64,000 nt of DNA from Engraulis encrasicolus (GCF_034702125.1 NC_085871.1:41710233-41774232); one strand, 5' to 3'; shown: positions 50,601-61,105, counted from the stretch's first letter. Made by a program: numbers and translations. The notes: generated from the letters alone by a model not told the origin.

Positions 50601-53600
50601 ACCTTAACTCATCCTGAACCAGCTTTGTAGTATTAGGCCCCGCGTCATTTATTGAAAAATAAACGGTGACACTACCTGCAGCAGTTCAGATTTGATGTGT
50701 GTAGATGAGGAGGCCATTGGGGAGTCAGCTTCACCTACAGAGGAGAACAGAGGAGACTTACCAAAACAATTAAAAGGAAAACACAAAGAGACTGTGTAGC
50801 GCCAGGGTTCCCAACTTTTTCAAACTTGGGGCCCCACCTGACGTTTACAATGATGTTCGTGGCCCATATCTGACCCAATAAATCAGTAAAGAAATATAGC
50901 TGCAAGCAGCAATGCGGGGCCAAGCAGTAAACTTGCCAGAGCCGCCACGGCAACAGAAGGAACTGCAGCGCCCCCTTTGGTCCAAATCTCGCCAATGTTG
51001 GTGTGCATTCCTTGGACGAGAGTGTGATCACGTAAACCAAGTTTAGTTTGAATCCGTTGAAGAGCTGCCGAGATATGAGCTCACTTCCTGTTACCTACCT
51101 GTTGGTGGCGCTAGAGAGCTTGGGGTCTGGATTTGTTTGTGGGAGGTCATGGGATGGACTAGAATGTGTGCAAAAAATCCTAACAGAAATTGACTAACGG
51201 TTGCTGAGATATGACCTCACTTCCTGTTTTGCCACCTTTATGACAATTTTGATTGGCTGTCACCGGCAAACGACAAGAGGTGTTCAAAATTCTTTCCTCT
51301 CCCCCCTCCCTCTCCCTCCCTCCCTCCCTCCCTTCTTCCCTCTCTCTCCCTCTCCCTCTCCCTCTCCCCCCTCCCTCTCCCTCTCCCTCTCCCTCTCCCT
51401 CTGTCTGTCTGTGTGTGTGTGAGGAGGGGGTGGGGGGTGGTGTGCAGGGGCTGGGGCAGTGGGGCTTGACCCCCTGCCGAGAATGGTGTCAGTAAATGCG
51501 CAAGGGGAGCAGAGGAGACAGAGAGATGAGAAAAAAATCCCTCCATTCTTTCCACAATTTTGAATGGCTGCTGTGAGCTGATAGTTTTTTCAATCGTTAC
51601 GAAAATCCATACCTGGGTGCAACATGGTGTGAAGATAACCTGTGTACCAATATTTTGAAAATTGGGAGTAGGGTTCAAAAGATACAGGCAAAAATGTAGC
51701 TAAAATTTTGACCTGCTGGTGGCGCTACAGAGCTTGAGCTGGGGATTCGATTTTTTTTTTTATAGGTCATGGGATGGACTACTATGTGTGTACAAAATCC
51801 CAGCCTAATTCAACAAACGGTTGCTGAGATATGACTTCACTTCCTGTTTCACCACTTTTACGACAATTTTGATTGGCTGTCACGACTAAACAATAAAAGA
51901 TATCCAATATTCCTTAAGACCCCATGTGTAGCTCAGTCCATAGATACTATATACCGAGTTTTGGGCGAATTGGTCAAAAATTGCGGGAAAATTAACATTT
52001 TTATTGAATTTTACAAAATTCAAAATGGCGGGAAAACTATCCTGGCGGAAAATGACGTCATATGGTGCGTTGGATTCGTCTTGACTCAAGGATTCCAGGG
52101 ATACCAAGTTTATGAAAATTGGCCCAGCGGTTCAAAAGTAATGTACCTGCAACTTTGACCTGCTGGTGGCGCTAGAGCGTTAGGGCTGGGGTCCTATAAA
52201 TTGCTGTGGGTAATGCTGAGACTGCCCCGAATGTGTGTGCCAATTTACAGCATTTTCCTGCCTACGGTTCTATGGGCTGCCATAGACTTGCAGAGGGATA
52301 GGAATGGTGACTAGAGAATAATAATAATAATAATAATAATGAAGAAAACCTACTAACTCTATAGGGGCCTTCGCCAGCTTCGCTGCTTGGCCCCTAATAA
52401 AATGAATTAAACCCACCAGTGGGCCCTGGCCTACAATTTGGAAATCACTGGTGTAGAATATTAGTAGGCAGCAGGACATTTGTCCAAAGAAATGTCAGAA
52501 TGTGACTAGACTGCTGAGAGGAGTACACTATTGTGTACTGGGAAAAACATTACAGTGTTTGCCTGCAGGCCAAGATGGCAGATCCCAATGGCCAGAGGTA
52601 AGGCCTCTGGGGTGCATTTCTCAGAACCATAGTTGCTAACTGGCAACTTCCCATTGGCAAATACCATAGTAGCTAACTGGCTAACAACTATGCTTATGAG
52701 AAGCGCACCCCTAGTGTGTTATTTCATATGTGTGCATAATTGTGGTCACTTATTTGACGTGACGTTGGCTTTGGGAGGACTTCTAAAATACCGCTGTGGG
52801 AAGCAGACAGAGCCAGGTGACAGGTTTCCGTTTTCTGAAAGAACAGCGCTTTGTGGGCGTTTGGCGTTTTCACATGGATATTTTCTTCGTGGATATTAGA
52901 CAACCCAAGTTCTAACAACTAAAGTCAGGGAGATGTTTATCCTAATTTTACTGACTAAACCCATCAGCTCGCTCTCTGTTAGTTAGCAGTCGCCTGGAAC
53001 AGAGCACTAACTTCAAACAGACACGCAGAGCACAGCTAAATCTAATCGAAGTGCTCCACGCATGATGTGCATGTTGCCCTCTTGCCAGCACATTCTTACT
53101 AGCATCTTCAAACAAAATTGGGGAATTTGGGTCAGGTGTTCGTGCCATTATTTCTTCTGGGGCTGACTTTGGGCTGTGTGTAACTTGCGGTGTAAAACCC
53201 ATCCCTGGAAAATTAAGCGTTGTGGATTCCCCCCCCCCCCCCCCCCCCCCGCCCCGCATTAAACCAGACCAGGTGAACTGTTTCAATTAAAAAAACTGAT
53301 AGGCCAGATCATCTATGAGCCTCTTCTCGTTCTCGTTCTTCACAACTTAATATAGTCAGATCACATATCCCTAGCCAGAGGTTAACAGACACTCATTGAT
53401 TTGATCCTTGACGTTATTGATCCTCTGGACAACAAACACTATGCTACCCACCTCGAAAACAATTTGATATGGCTGGTAAAATCATATTAAGACTATGTGA
53501 TGATATGCAAAGCTATAATGCAACGCTATATTGAAACTATTTTGTGATCCAAATAAAAGCACTACAGTGTGTGTGTGTGTGTGTGCGTGTGTGTGTGCAT

Positions 53601-54005
53601 ACCCGATTGACCGCATTGATATCCATCAGTATCTTCTTTCTTCACCCCAACAGGACTCTGCTGAACACTGGCCTCTTTCTGCAACACATGCAGTATCGTA
53701 TTTATATGCATCTCTTAGAGAAAGAGTGCGAGAGATAGTGTGTGTCAGAGAAAGAAAGAAATAGTAGTTAATACACCGCGCTCTTCCGTGTGGTGCGTCT
53801 CCAGTTGAATAACTTTGAAGGTGAAAAAGTGGATCGCACTCGGGTTCTTCTTTTCTTCTTTTTTATTTTTTTATTTACATAGCAGCAGAATTGTAGACAT
53901 TTGTAGACATTGTAGACGTTTGTCTACACTTCTGCTGCTATGTAAATAAAAAAATAAAAAAGAAGAAAAGAAGAACCCGAGTGCGATCCACTTTTTCACC
54001 TTCAG

Positions 54006-54038
<33 letters not shown>

Positions 54039-54258
54039 CTGTTTGCGTACCACAACATTGGGCTGGCTACTCTCCCCATCCTGCAGCCACTCCGCCACTT
54101 CCTGAATCGTCCTGCAGGTCATAAAGATGTCAGAGGTCAAGAGTTCAAAAATGAATAAGTTGGCACTGCAGTATGTCATGGCAAACATTTTTTTAATTGT
54201 AATAATAGATCGTCTCTGGTCATGGTTCAACTATGGAGGTGTAATATAACCTTACCTG

Positions 54259-54297
<39 letters not shown>

Positions 54298-54437
54298 ATG
54301 GTGAGATATTATTACATAGATATAAACACAATAACACAGACCATCGCCACAATATCAACATCAAAGATTACAATAGGGGAAGTAGAATTTTACCAACAGT
54401 GTGTTTGAGTTTGTGTGTTCGTGTGTGCGTGTGTGCG

Positions 54438-54479
<42 letters not shown>

Positions 54480-57400
54480 CGTGTGTGTGTGTGTGCGCCT
54501 GGTGTAAGGAAAGAAGGGCAATTAGGGACATGCTTATGCTCGGCCTGCCTTTCTTTCAGCAGGCAAGCTCATACATGACAATAATTGGCAATCCCTTTTT
54601 TAACCCGTCCCCATCACACTCAGCCTTTCACAAAGGAGTCTCAAAAACACCACTTTATTTTAATGTATTTTATTATGGTACGGTTGTATTGTTGTTCTGT
54701 AACTTTATAGTTTAAATGTATTTATTTCACATTTTTCCCCATTTCCTTTATTTGTCTTTGAAAGTACATACGGGTGTTTTTTTCCTATCATGTATAGTTG
54801 GTTGGCTCAACTTAAAATCAACCTATGTTACTAATGAATTCTCATGCATGAAATACATGTGTGATCTTATTGAAGTAATACTGTTTGTGAAATGCAATTT
54901 AAAAAATTGAAATGTGTAAAATATTATTAAAACGTCCATGACCCCTGAGGGGGTTGGGTGATGATGGGGGCTGAATTTGGGTGTAAGCAGCATTTGTGGT
55001 GGGGAGGGATTGGGAGGGAGGACTCGGGGGCTGTTCCAATCTTCGTACTTTGCGCCCTTCCCGCACTGTGTTTGGGTATGCAGGGCGGTTCCATTTCTAA
55101 TCGCGGCGGTGAAGTGTAAGACCTCGGCCAGATGACACCGCAACGCGGTTTTTTTTTAATCCGAGTTGCAATTAACCCTATACTGCACACATTATTATCC
55201 CATCATGGAAAAAAATCCTACTGTGGTTTTTGTCACATAAAATGGACTTCTTAAGACATATTTGCAATTTTTTTCAAAAAAAACTTTTGGGGGGGGGGGG
55301 GGTTCTTTTAGGTTTGTTGCCATATGGCAACATTGTGCAGTTACGGAAAGGATCCAGTGTATATTTTCCCTCCAAGACCAAACAAGTGTCATTCAACATT
55401 ATGGATTATTTTATAGAAATATAATTGTTTTATCTCAGAAATACATTGAAAGTTTACCCACAAGTTCAAGGTAGTTATTTAACACATTTTTACCACTGAG
55501 AGAACAAGTTAATACTGTTTATTATATCCCCGAAAAACAGTATTTCAGTGGTATTATGTTGACCAACCACCAATGAATATATTTGGTGTTAACACAATAT
55601 CTGTGCATAGATTTGCAAAAAAATGTGTATGGTAACTGTCTATAATATGTACATGAAGTGATTTAATTTTAGAAGCCAACACTTTCAAGATGGCCGACAT
55701 TCAAGATGGCCGATTTGCGAGCCAAGCATCTTTCAACATAAACGACAGTTTATTTGTCATAACTTTTGAATGGATGCTTGGATTTACACTAAACCTTGTG
55801 TGATAACACTCTATAATAAGTAAATAAGCAATGTAAAATTGTGAGGTCAGTGCTTTCAAGATAGCTGACTTTCAAGATGGCTGACTTTGAAGTTGGCAAT
55901 CTTTTGGGACGGCCTACCTTTTGTTTACGCCACAATTTTTCAATGGGTGCTTGGATTTGCAGTAAATCTTGTGTGTTCATAATATAATTGGTTTATGAGC
56001 TGTTTGAAATGTGGAGATTATGCTTTTAAAATGGCTGACTTTCAAAATGGTTGACTTTGTACAATCATTTTTGATCGGGTTGACAGATTTGCACAAACGT
56101 TGTGTGCTAATTAGCCTAATTATAACAGACACATGAAGTCAAAACATTTTGGAGGCTTCAAATGGTCAAGATGACAGTAGGTTTATGCTCTAATCTGGGG
56201 TTTGGCGATTTTTGTGGTATACCTCTGGCAGTCTGGGGAGGCTGCATAGGCCATGTTCGCTTTTCTGCATGTACTCAGTGAAAGCTCATAAAACAGTTCT
56301 GTACACCTATTTTAACATTTTTAATGTTCTTTACAGACAGCCATTTACACTAATTGTAATTATTATCAGTTATCAATCATTCAATTAATAAATAAATCAA
56401 TTAATCAATCAATTAGAATTGGGTATTTGTATCAATACACTTTCCCTATTGACCGTCTTGTTCCATTACCGCACAATGTTGCCGTATGGCAACACACCTA
56501 TTTTTCAACATAAAATGGAATTTTTTTTTAGTTGAAAACAAAACAAATGGTGAAAACAGATCATGACTAACTATAGATCATCCCTATATTTTTAATTTTT
56601 TGTAAATATTGCAAAAAGTGTGAAAGATCTTGGCCAATGGCAGAGCAATCTGTCAAGGACACATGCTCATGTACAATGAGGGAAAGAGCAAGCCTGGGGC
56701 AGTGTATGGTTACATGTGATGTCAACAAACCACATAATTGGATAAAACAAGGCCACAGTTTCAATATGAAAACCAATCAGTGTCTATTATTTATATTTAA
56801 ATACCAGGAAATGCCAAAAGAATGGTATGTTGCCATATGGCAACACCGTGCAGTATAGGGTTAAGTTGCAACCATACAGCATGTTTCAGTGAAAAGTTCA
56901 GGTCCTAATGAGAACGACAGGCTTGCTTCAGAATACATATTTCTTTATGTGAAGTTGTTGAGAACAAAGTATTCGCTAATGGCCGTGATCGCCCACTCTT
57001 ATCATGCAAATGACCTGTCACGCAGGGACCTTAGACCAGTGACACTGCCAGAAAGGTTCACATTTTTTTAACAGACCCAGCAAATTTTGTTTTCGATCTA
57101 CAGACATATGCCATGGCTTGTTTAAAAGCTGAAGATCTTAGCTTTTTATTACTAAAAACGATACATTTCTAGCCTCTCCCATTCCGAAGTTAAGTCCATT
57201 TTAAGCGACGGATAGTTTAACAAAAAAATTTGCCCCCCTTTGTAAAAAGCGAAAGACGGTTTTATAATGCGCTTTACTCTCCGCAAGCGCGTACATAGCA
57301 GGTTCAGAATATCAGAATGTGCAAGCTGCATAATTGAACATTACTAGATGCCACAGAGACAAGTTAGATATAACAACAGACTGTACTGAATCATGCTGCT

Positions 57401-59314
57401 TAGCAGCACCATGCTTCGTGACAAAGTTGCTCTTACAAGAATAAGCATGCATGCTGCAACTTCTGGAATATTTTGGAAGACATTAGAACAATCACCAGGG
57501 AGTTTACAGTCTACATAACTGGTTGGCCCTCACGAAGTTGTAAGTCTGATGTCTTTACTCCTTTCATTAGTTAAGTATGATGTTTTGTATGCAGGAGGAG
57601 CATGTCAAGTTACTAAAGGAATTTCTTATCCCAACATGTGTACTAGCATTTGCTGCTAGCCGACTTATTTTCAAAACCAGCATTGCATAGTTGTTATTTT
57701 TCATTACGCTGAAGTGAGTGCTACGTGGAAAAATAGGCTACCAGCTTTGCGCATGTGGCACCTTGTGTAGCTTGTGGAGTGACTAGAGTAACGAATCATT
57801 GCCATTTAGGCATCTGTTGATTGTGTTCTACACTTTATGCTGCTTTTTTTTAATTTGAGAAGTTTAAACTAAGGTGTTGAATACCAATACCGGGCAGGTA
57901 TTTCTCCCTCCTCTGGAGGCTGCTGCGCGCTCACCGCTTCTCCTTCTCTTTCTGCCCATTACGCCCGTTTCAACTAGTGACATATACATAATATGCATTG
58001 CTGATAACTGTTTGGGTGCGCAGTTAAAAGATAATATGAAGCTTTGCTTCGTGTTTGTCAGGGTTTTTTGGTCAGAAAACCTAACCTACACGGCCCCATT
58101 AAAATATGGACTGGGGATTTTGAACACGAGTGACCCACACTGGGCAGTTTGAAACGTAAAATATTGACCGTGGTAGAAATGAAAGTGTCTCCGCAGTCCA
58201 CACAAACAGTTGTCTGATGATGCCATTGTGCATGGAATTAATGTTGTGCGCAAAGCTAGTGGTCACTGAGGATCCCTCACTGTTTTTGGCCATGTGGCTG
58301 TGACGCAGATGTAAACAAATCCGTTTTGCCTGGAACAATGGCAACGCAAACGCCTGTGTTACTCGATTTTCGCACTCTGGAACCCATTATTCAAAAAACT
58401 CGTTTTGTGCCACGTTTCTGGTGGGTTTCATATGGTTAGTCCAGGGGAACGTTGTCACTGGCATAGAAAATCATTCCCGTATAGCCAGCCCCTAAGTTGT
58501 AACTTGAGCCGCCACTTGGCCAGGACACCCTTGTAAAAGAGGTTCTTAATCTCAACGGGTTTATTTTTCCTGGTTAAATAAAGGTTAAATAAAAAAATAA
58601 AAAGTGTACTGTAAACTACCCGGACAACGCTCTCAAACCGGCCGTTTTTGAAGTGTGGAGTTATGTACACTTTTCGCACTCAACGGCAGCCATGTTTGTT
58701 ACGTAGTTTCCTCTCTGGTTGACAGTCAGATTGGTCAAACTGCAGAATCTCTGTGATGACAGCATAGCTTTGATTCCAAAGACAATAGCCATGTGTATAA
58801 GAGAAAGGGGTAACTTTTAAAAATTGTCAATGTAAGGAACAGTGTCTTCCGTGATGAATTGTATATTGGCGGTTGGTAAACTCTGATGACACGCGACAAC
58901 CGTCATTTCCGTGAAGTGTATCAGACAGAACGTGAATTAGACCTGCACTTCACCCTCAAATTTAGCCCTTAAGTTGAGGGTGGAAAGTGCACTGTATCAC
59001 AGTACACAGTGCAGAGTGTGGAGAATGGAACACGCTCTAGGTGATGAATGGACAAATGAATACATGCACAGTATATACTGTAACTGTATGCATCATGTGT
59101 ATGGGTGTTTGGGCACTTTCTTTGGACTGGCCCCCTTGCATGCCATTTGATGTGTGTGTGTGTGTGTGTGGGTGTGTGTGTGTGTGTGTGTGTGTGATCA
59201 CTTTGGGTTAAGTGTATGATTGCAATGAACGTGCTATTACATCACTACATCCATCACTACGATACAAATATCAAAGATTATAATGGAAAAGGTAGAATCT
59301 TATCAATACCCGTG

Positions 59315-59354
<40 letters not shown>

Positions 59355-60595
59355 GTGCGTGTACCTTTGACTACCCTCATGGCTCTGCATCTGTTTTTTC
59401 AGGTGTCTCAGTTCAAGCTTCAGGATAACAATACTCTGCAGAAAACAAACATTACAAATAAACATATAATACACAAATCAACTCAATGTACACCTGAAGA
59501 CGGTGACTGTGGTGAATGACGATAAGAGTGTGAAAGATTAAACCAGGAAGGAGATTCTCTCCCTCTCTCTGACAAACAGCACAGTGCACAGCAATGACGA
59601 GTACACCCCTTTTGAAAAGTAACATTTTGAACATTATCTCAATAAACACATCTGTTGACAGTACTCACTTTTAATTTCACAAAAATGTAAATGTTATGCC
59701 TTTAACGTGACAAGACAGTTACAGAGGGACAGGAAATAAGTGGAGAGAGAGAGAGAAGGGGGAAGGTTTGGCAAAATGACAAGGGCCGGAATCGAACCCG
59801 GGTCGGCGACGTAGTAACCCAGCGCCCTACCGTTAGGCCACAGCAGAGCAGAAAAATGTCATTGTCAGATATTAACCTTAGTTTACTGTGGTAAGCTCAA
59901 CAGATGTTGTATTAAACTTACTCTGCACATTCTGGAAATAACTTTTGTGCTCACTGAAATAGTATTCAAAATCTTACTTTTCAAACGGGGTGTACTCACG
60001 TGCTGTGCCCCGTACACAGCTGTTTGGGTTGGTTTGAGGTACTGAGTTACTTGTTTAGGGCAGTCATGGGTAAACGATTAGAGCGTTAGACTTGTAGCCG
60101 AAAGGTTGCCGGTTCGACTCCCGACGAGCCAGGTTGGTGGGGGGAGTAATTAACCAGTGCTCTCCCCCATCCTCCACCATGACTGAGGTACCCTGAGCAT
60201 GGTACCGTCCTGCCGCACTGCTCCCTTGGGGCGCCATTAAGGACTGCCCCCTTGCACAGGTAAGGCATAAATGCAATTTCGTTGTGTGCTGTGTCACAAT
60301 GACAATGGGAGTTGGAGTTTCCCAATGGGCTTTCACTTCTCTTGTTTTCTTTCTGTCTTGGTCTTATGGCCTCTCTGAATATTTAGTTCTATTATAAGTG
60401 TGCAAGAGACACATACTAACCTTTGTGGCTTGTGTTAGAGAGTCGGCTTTCTCTTTCAGTTGTTTCTGTAGCTCATCCACCTGGAGCTTCAGCTGCCGGT
60501 TGGACTCTGTCTGCTCTGATTGGCTCCTTCCATTCTCTTCCAGACGGTGGATTAACGTGCATAACTTTGTGTTCCTCTGAACCTCACACTGATTT

Positions 60596-60668
<73 letters not shown>

Positions 60669-61105
60669 TCTAATAATTATCTGTGGCAAAGAGGTCACTG
60701 GAGAGAATCTGACATGGCAGGACATTTACATCTCTCAATATACTGTACAGAAGACTTTTCCATTAAAATCGTTTGGAAGGACATGGTCACCTACCTGCAA
60801 TGCTTTTGTGATTAATTGACTGGCCTTCTCAAGGTCACTGCAGGCTTGTTTGTGACTTCCATTAACATAGCGACTAATTTCATTGATCTACAATGAACAA
60901 AAAAAAACATGCAGTGAATATAAACGGGGGCAGGGTGTATGTTTTGAACAGCGACAACAGAAATGTTCTGATCAGATATAATCTGACTGAAAACGTTCCT
61001 TCATGTCAAACGACAGTCCAGACATGTTTTGTTTTTGTTTAATTTCGTTGAAAATGCATCTGTAGCGCTAATACTTGAATCAATCAAACTCACCACACAC
61101 TCCAT
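37165..61105 (-). CDS. Gene B: coiled-coil/SUMO-site regulator with four candidate alternative DNA-binding terminal exons
   Basis: Seven internal exons (60795-60887, 60421-60588, 59365-59435, 54051-54111, 53603-53678, 50676-50734, 49244-49418) follow the ATG-bearing exon 61094-61180 and correspond one to one with gene A exons 2-8, in order, strand and phase. The last shared exon ends in phase 1. Downstream lie four exons with phase-1 acceptors and their own stops, giving predicted proteins of 433, 448, 460 or 458 residues. Two carry a pogo/CENP-B-like DNA-binding region, two a C2H2 array. Likely nuclear regulators. Alternative splicing is inferred from phase and order; transcripts are needed to show which products exist. 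Confidence 0.7.
38951..39618 (-). CDS. Gene B terminal exon T3: C2H2 zinc fingers
   Basis: Acceptor GGGTGACAG, phase 1, 221 residues. An acidic lead (TDVDDDMPYDAF, HTEDDEPYLEQF) and a poly-Thr run precede a degenerate finger (CCRHCGQRFAEADGLRQHNC) and four canonical fingers with TGEKP linkers. The recognition helices of the second and third canonical fingers carry QSGSLRV and DTKNLNE. A possible AATAAA lies on the minus strand near 38766-38771, about 180 bp past the stop. Confidence 0.85.
40874..41505 (-). CDS. Gene B terminal exon T2: pogo/CENP-B-type DNA-binding region
   Basis: Acceptor TGTCCATTTAG, phase 1, 209 residues. Same two HTH modules as T1 (YNAELKLRAIALANREGN; NWPELENALVDWV; TWLTRCMKRKGVYIK), more acidic repeats, then NLDEVPFTFDLQ, which matches the start of the pogo/Tigger DDE catalytic domain. 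It ends GSQGSL and stop, in sequence derived from a hAT terminus. A DNA-binding half of a transposase is thus retained without catalysis. It is clearly diverged from T1 but both frames stay open. Confidence 0.75.
41575..42290. mobile_element. Tc1-like MITE pair inserted beside T2
   Basis: CACAGTTGAGGATGATATTATTAGCCCC-type sequence occurs at 41577 and again at about 42055, and an end GACAAAATTATTAGCCCCC lies at 42256-42275. This interrupts the sequence homologous to the T1 upstream region (46700-46860). Confidence 0.5.
42806..43160 (+). mobile_element. TTAA-type MITE (AAATGGCGGACC family)
   Basis: ATTAAAGGCACACTGTGCAAT at the left and CCTACACAGCATTTAAG at the right, with the TTCTCCATGGTCCGCCATTTTG core. 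Confidence 0.6.
43161..45160. other. Gene B intron stretch: repeats only
   Basis: A fold-back at 43894-44077 (CAGTGTAACGGATACCTTCTGCTG arms), poly-A/poly-T runs, hAT-like fragments near 44140-44250 and 44280-44480, and a CTCCGCCAAGGAGG repeat followed by (GTCT)n at 44605-44678. No exon seen. Confidence 0.5.
44605..44678. repeat. (GTCT)n tetranucleotide microsatellite
   Basis: About 18 perfect CTGT/GTCT repeats following CCTCCGCCAAGGAGGTAAT. Confidence 0.95.
45162..45335 (+). mobile_element. tRNA-derived SINE
   Basis: GGGGCACAGTGGCTCAATGAGCTAAGACGCC (A-box region) and GGTTCAATTCC (B box) with a tail ending AATAAAGGCATAAAAGTCCCC. A relative is on the minus strand at 59692-59852. Confidence 0.7.
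45940..46063 (-). mobile_element. hAT terminus abutting exon T1
   Basis: On the minus strand CAGGGTTCCCAAGGGTCATGGGATTTC starts at 46063, directly after the GACCTG of the former transposase frame. The corresponding short remnant in T2 (40880-40897) sits at the identical codon, so the insertion predates the T1/T2 duplication. Confidence 0.65.
46096..46682 (-). CDS. Gene B terminal exon T1: pogo/CENP-B-type DNA-binding region
   Basis: The acceptor TGTCCATTTAG at 46683-46684 is phase 1; it gives 194 residues and a TGA. A first helix-turn-helix (YNAELKLRAIALANREGN to VRRWRQQQEQL; psq/Brinker-like) is followed by a CENP-B-type HTH (KWPELEDTLADWVNAQRAAG to SWLTRCMRRKDLYIK). A long Asp/Glu tract follows, with a repeated ETIPSDQT motif. 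The catalytic DDE domain of pogo transposases is absent. Its final residues are frameshifted relative to T2, and the stop falls just before the former NLDEVP motif. Confidence 0.75.
47432..47764. mobile_element. Inverted-repeat MITE (CCCGATTCGGACGGGA ends)
   Basis: Starts CCCGATTCGGACGGGACTTTTATTACC and ends GGTAATATTTATCCCGTCCG, with internal GTAATTCG repeats. No coding capacity. Confidence 0.6.
47837..48014 (-). mobile_element. hAT-type MITE, copy 3, with eroded right end
   Basis: Third copy of the GTTGCCAGAT family. The left end is intact; the right end reads CTGGAAACACTT instead of CTGGCAACACTG. The flanks GCGACCAG and GGGACCAG suggest a mutated 8-bp duplication. Confidence 0.65.
48015..48944. 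other. Gene B intron stretch with a partial fold-back MITE
   Basis: 48370-48530 is a partial member (copy 5) of the family at 7690-7989 (CAGTGACGTCATCACAAAG). The remainder is unremarkable. Confidence 0.5.
48945..49213 (-). mobile_element. hAT MITE next to the last shared splice donor
   Basis: Ends CAGGACTTGACA and its imperfect complement GCGCCAAGCCCTG, flanked by GTGTGTAC and GTGTGTAT. It lies 30 bp downstream of the exon 9 donor of gene B. Confidence 0.7.
49244..49418 (-). CDS. Gene B exon 9: last shared exon (KALRLSVQVV)
   Basis: 175 nt, phase 0 to 1, with EGDEMSDM, SQSPLDPVKALRLSVQVVDF and an acidic, serine-rich end. The donor AGCTCTG/gtaagag is strong, and its phase accepts any of the four terminal exons. 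A 269-bp hAT MITE ends 30 bp into the following intron. Confidence 0.85.
49670..50352. mobile_element. TTAA-type MITE interrupted by a second copy of its own family
   Basis: The outer copy has ends near 49670 (GGTGCACTATCT) and 50352 (CACACAGTGCACC). The inner copy (49922-50279) is complete and flanked by TTAA. Confidence 0.6.
49922..50279 (+). mobile_element. Complete TTAA-flanked MITE (Kolobok-like ends)
   Basis: AGGGACACTGTGCAGGA at the left, complement TCCTGCACAGTGTCTCT at the right, TTAA at 49918-49921 and 50280-50283; 358 bp, non-coding. Confidence 0.75.
50388..50640. mobile_element. Fold-back MITE beside gene B exon 8
   Basis: GGTACAGGATAAATTAAGGTAAATCATCTAATG is followed by its complement, then by a second arm pair (TAAATCATCTAATGAAGAGC / GCTCTTCCATTAGATGATTTA). 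Its right edge is 36 bp from the exon 8 donor. Confidence 0.7.
50676..50734 (-). CDS. Gene B exon 8: IKSE SUMO-consensus exon
   Basis: 59 nt, phase 1 to 0, encoding EADSPMASSTHIKSELLQ. Counterpart of gene A exon 7. Confidence 0.8.
50804..52451. mobile_element. hAT-type element with a nested 1.5-kb repeat
   Basis: Outer ends CAGGGTTCCCAACTTTTT and AATTTGGAAATCACTG. The inner repeat at about 50895-52398 starts TATAGCTGCAAGCAGCAATGC and ends CGCTGCTTGGCCCCTA, with repeated TTGCTGAGATATGACxTCACTTCCTG segments. This inner type is a common fish non-coding repeat. A (CCCTCT)n run is at 51296-51405. Confidence 0.6.
52452..53602. other. Gene B intron 7 remainder: no exon
   Basis: Unremarkable apart from a poly-C run at about 53230-53250. 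Confidence 0.5.
53603..53678 (-). CDS. Gene B exon 7: VKKE SUMO-consensus exon
   Basis: 76 nt, phase 0 to 1, encoding KEASVQQSPVGVKKEDTDGY. It is three codons shorter than gene A exon 6. VKKE fits PsiKxE. Donor gtatgc, then (CA)n. Confidence 0.8.
53818..54003. repeat. 186-bp near-perfect palindrome beside gene B exon 6
   Basis: GAAGGTGAAAAAGTGGATCGC to GCGATCCACTTTTTCACCTTC, with TTTACATAGCAGCAGA at the loop side. It ends about 48 bp from exon 54051-54111. A related single arm is at 19490-19560. Confidence 0.8.
54051..54111 (-). CDS. Gene B exon 6
   Basis: 61 nt, phase 2 to 0, encoding TIQEVAEWLQDGESSQPNVV. Counterpart of gene A exon 5. The donor is followed by a CT/GA-rich tract. Confidence 0.8.
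54112..55175. other. Gene B intron 5, distal part: simple repeats
   Basis: (GT)n at 54263-54296 and 54420-54500, and an inverted relative (54530-54670) of 33565-33700. No exon. Confidence 0.5.
55176..56860. mobile_element. piggyBac-like non-autonomous element
   Basis: 1685 bp with ends CCCTATACTGCAC and GTGCAGTATAGGG, flanked by TTAA at 55172-55175 and 56861-56864. CCC-starting ends with a TTAA target are piggyBac hallmarks. No transposase frame. Holds three GTTGCCxTATGGCAAC palindromes and imperfect tandem repeats of about 170-180 bp at 55640-56160 with repeated TTCAAGATGGC(C/T)GAC. Confidence 0.75.
56861..59364. other. Gene B intron 5, proximal part
   Basis: Contains a LINE tail at 58490-58605 (GGTTAAATAAAGGTTAAATAAA) and GT runs at 59152-59195 and 59318-59352. 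No exon found. Confidence 0.5.
59365..59435 (-). CDS. Gene B exon 5: short leucine-heptad exon
   Basis: 71 nt like gene A exon 4. Encodes SIVILKLELRHLKKQMQSHE; donor AAAG/gtac, then (CA)n. Confidence 0.85.
59692..59852 (-). mobile_element. tRNA-derived SINE
   Basis: On the minus strand TGTGGCCTAACGGTAGGGCGC (A box) and CGGGTTCGATTCCGG (B box), then a tail with AAAGGCATAAC. Intron 4 of gene B. Confidence 0.7.
60056..60330 (+). mobile_element. tRNA-derived SINE, full length
   Basis: TCATGGGTAAACGATTAGAGCG and GGTTGCCGGTTCGACTCC form the tRNA-like head. The body contains CCTGCCGCACTGCTCCCTTGGG and the tail GTGTCACAATGACAATGGG. Lies 91 bp downstream of gene B exon 4. Confidence 0.75.
60421..60588 (-). 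CDS. Gene B exon 4: coiled-coil segment
   Basis: 168 nt, phase 0 to 0. LCTLIHRLEENGR and QLKLQVDELQKQLKEKADSL match gene A exon 3, which is 8 residues longer in its middle. A (TG)n tract lies 12 bp upstream of the acceptor on the sense strand. Confidence 0.85.
60599..60666. repeat. (CA)n microsatellite upstream of gene B exon 4
   Basis: Pure CA run; on the sense strand (TG)n, ending 12 bp before the acceptor. Confidence 0.95.
60795..60887 (-). CDS. Gene B exon 3: SHKQACSDLEKASQLI segment
   Basis: 93 nt, phase 0 to 0, strongly similar to gene A exon 2 (SHKQxCSDLEKASQ). Confidence 0.85.

Noticed and set aside
51238..51678. Arg/Glu-rich frame
   Set aside because: A translation of a (CCCTCT)n run inside a nested non-coding repeat.
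57874..58152. Plus-strand 92-residue frame with a hydrophobic stretch
   Set aside because: Lies in a gene B intron on the opposite strand, with no recognisable domain or splice context; no better than chance length.
60056..60140. A tRNA gene (A and B boxes)
   Set aside because: The head is degenerate and continues into a SINE body and tail found in other repeats. No intact cloverleaf is apparent.
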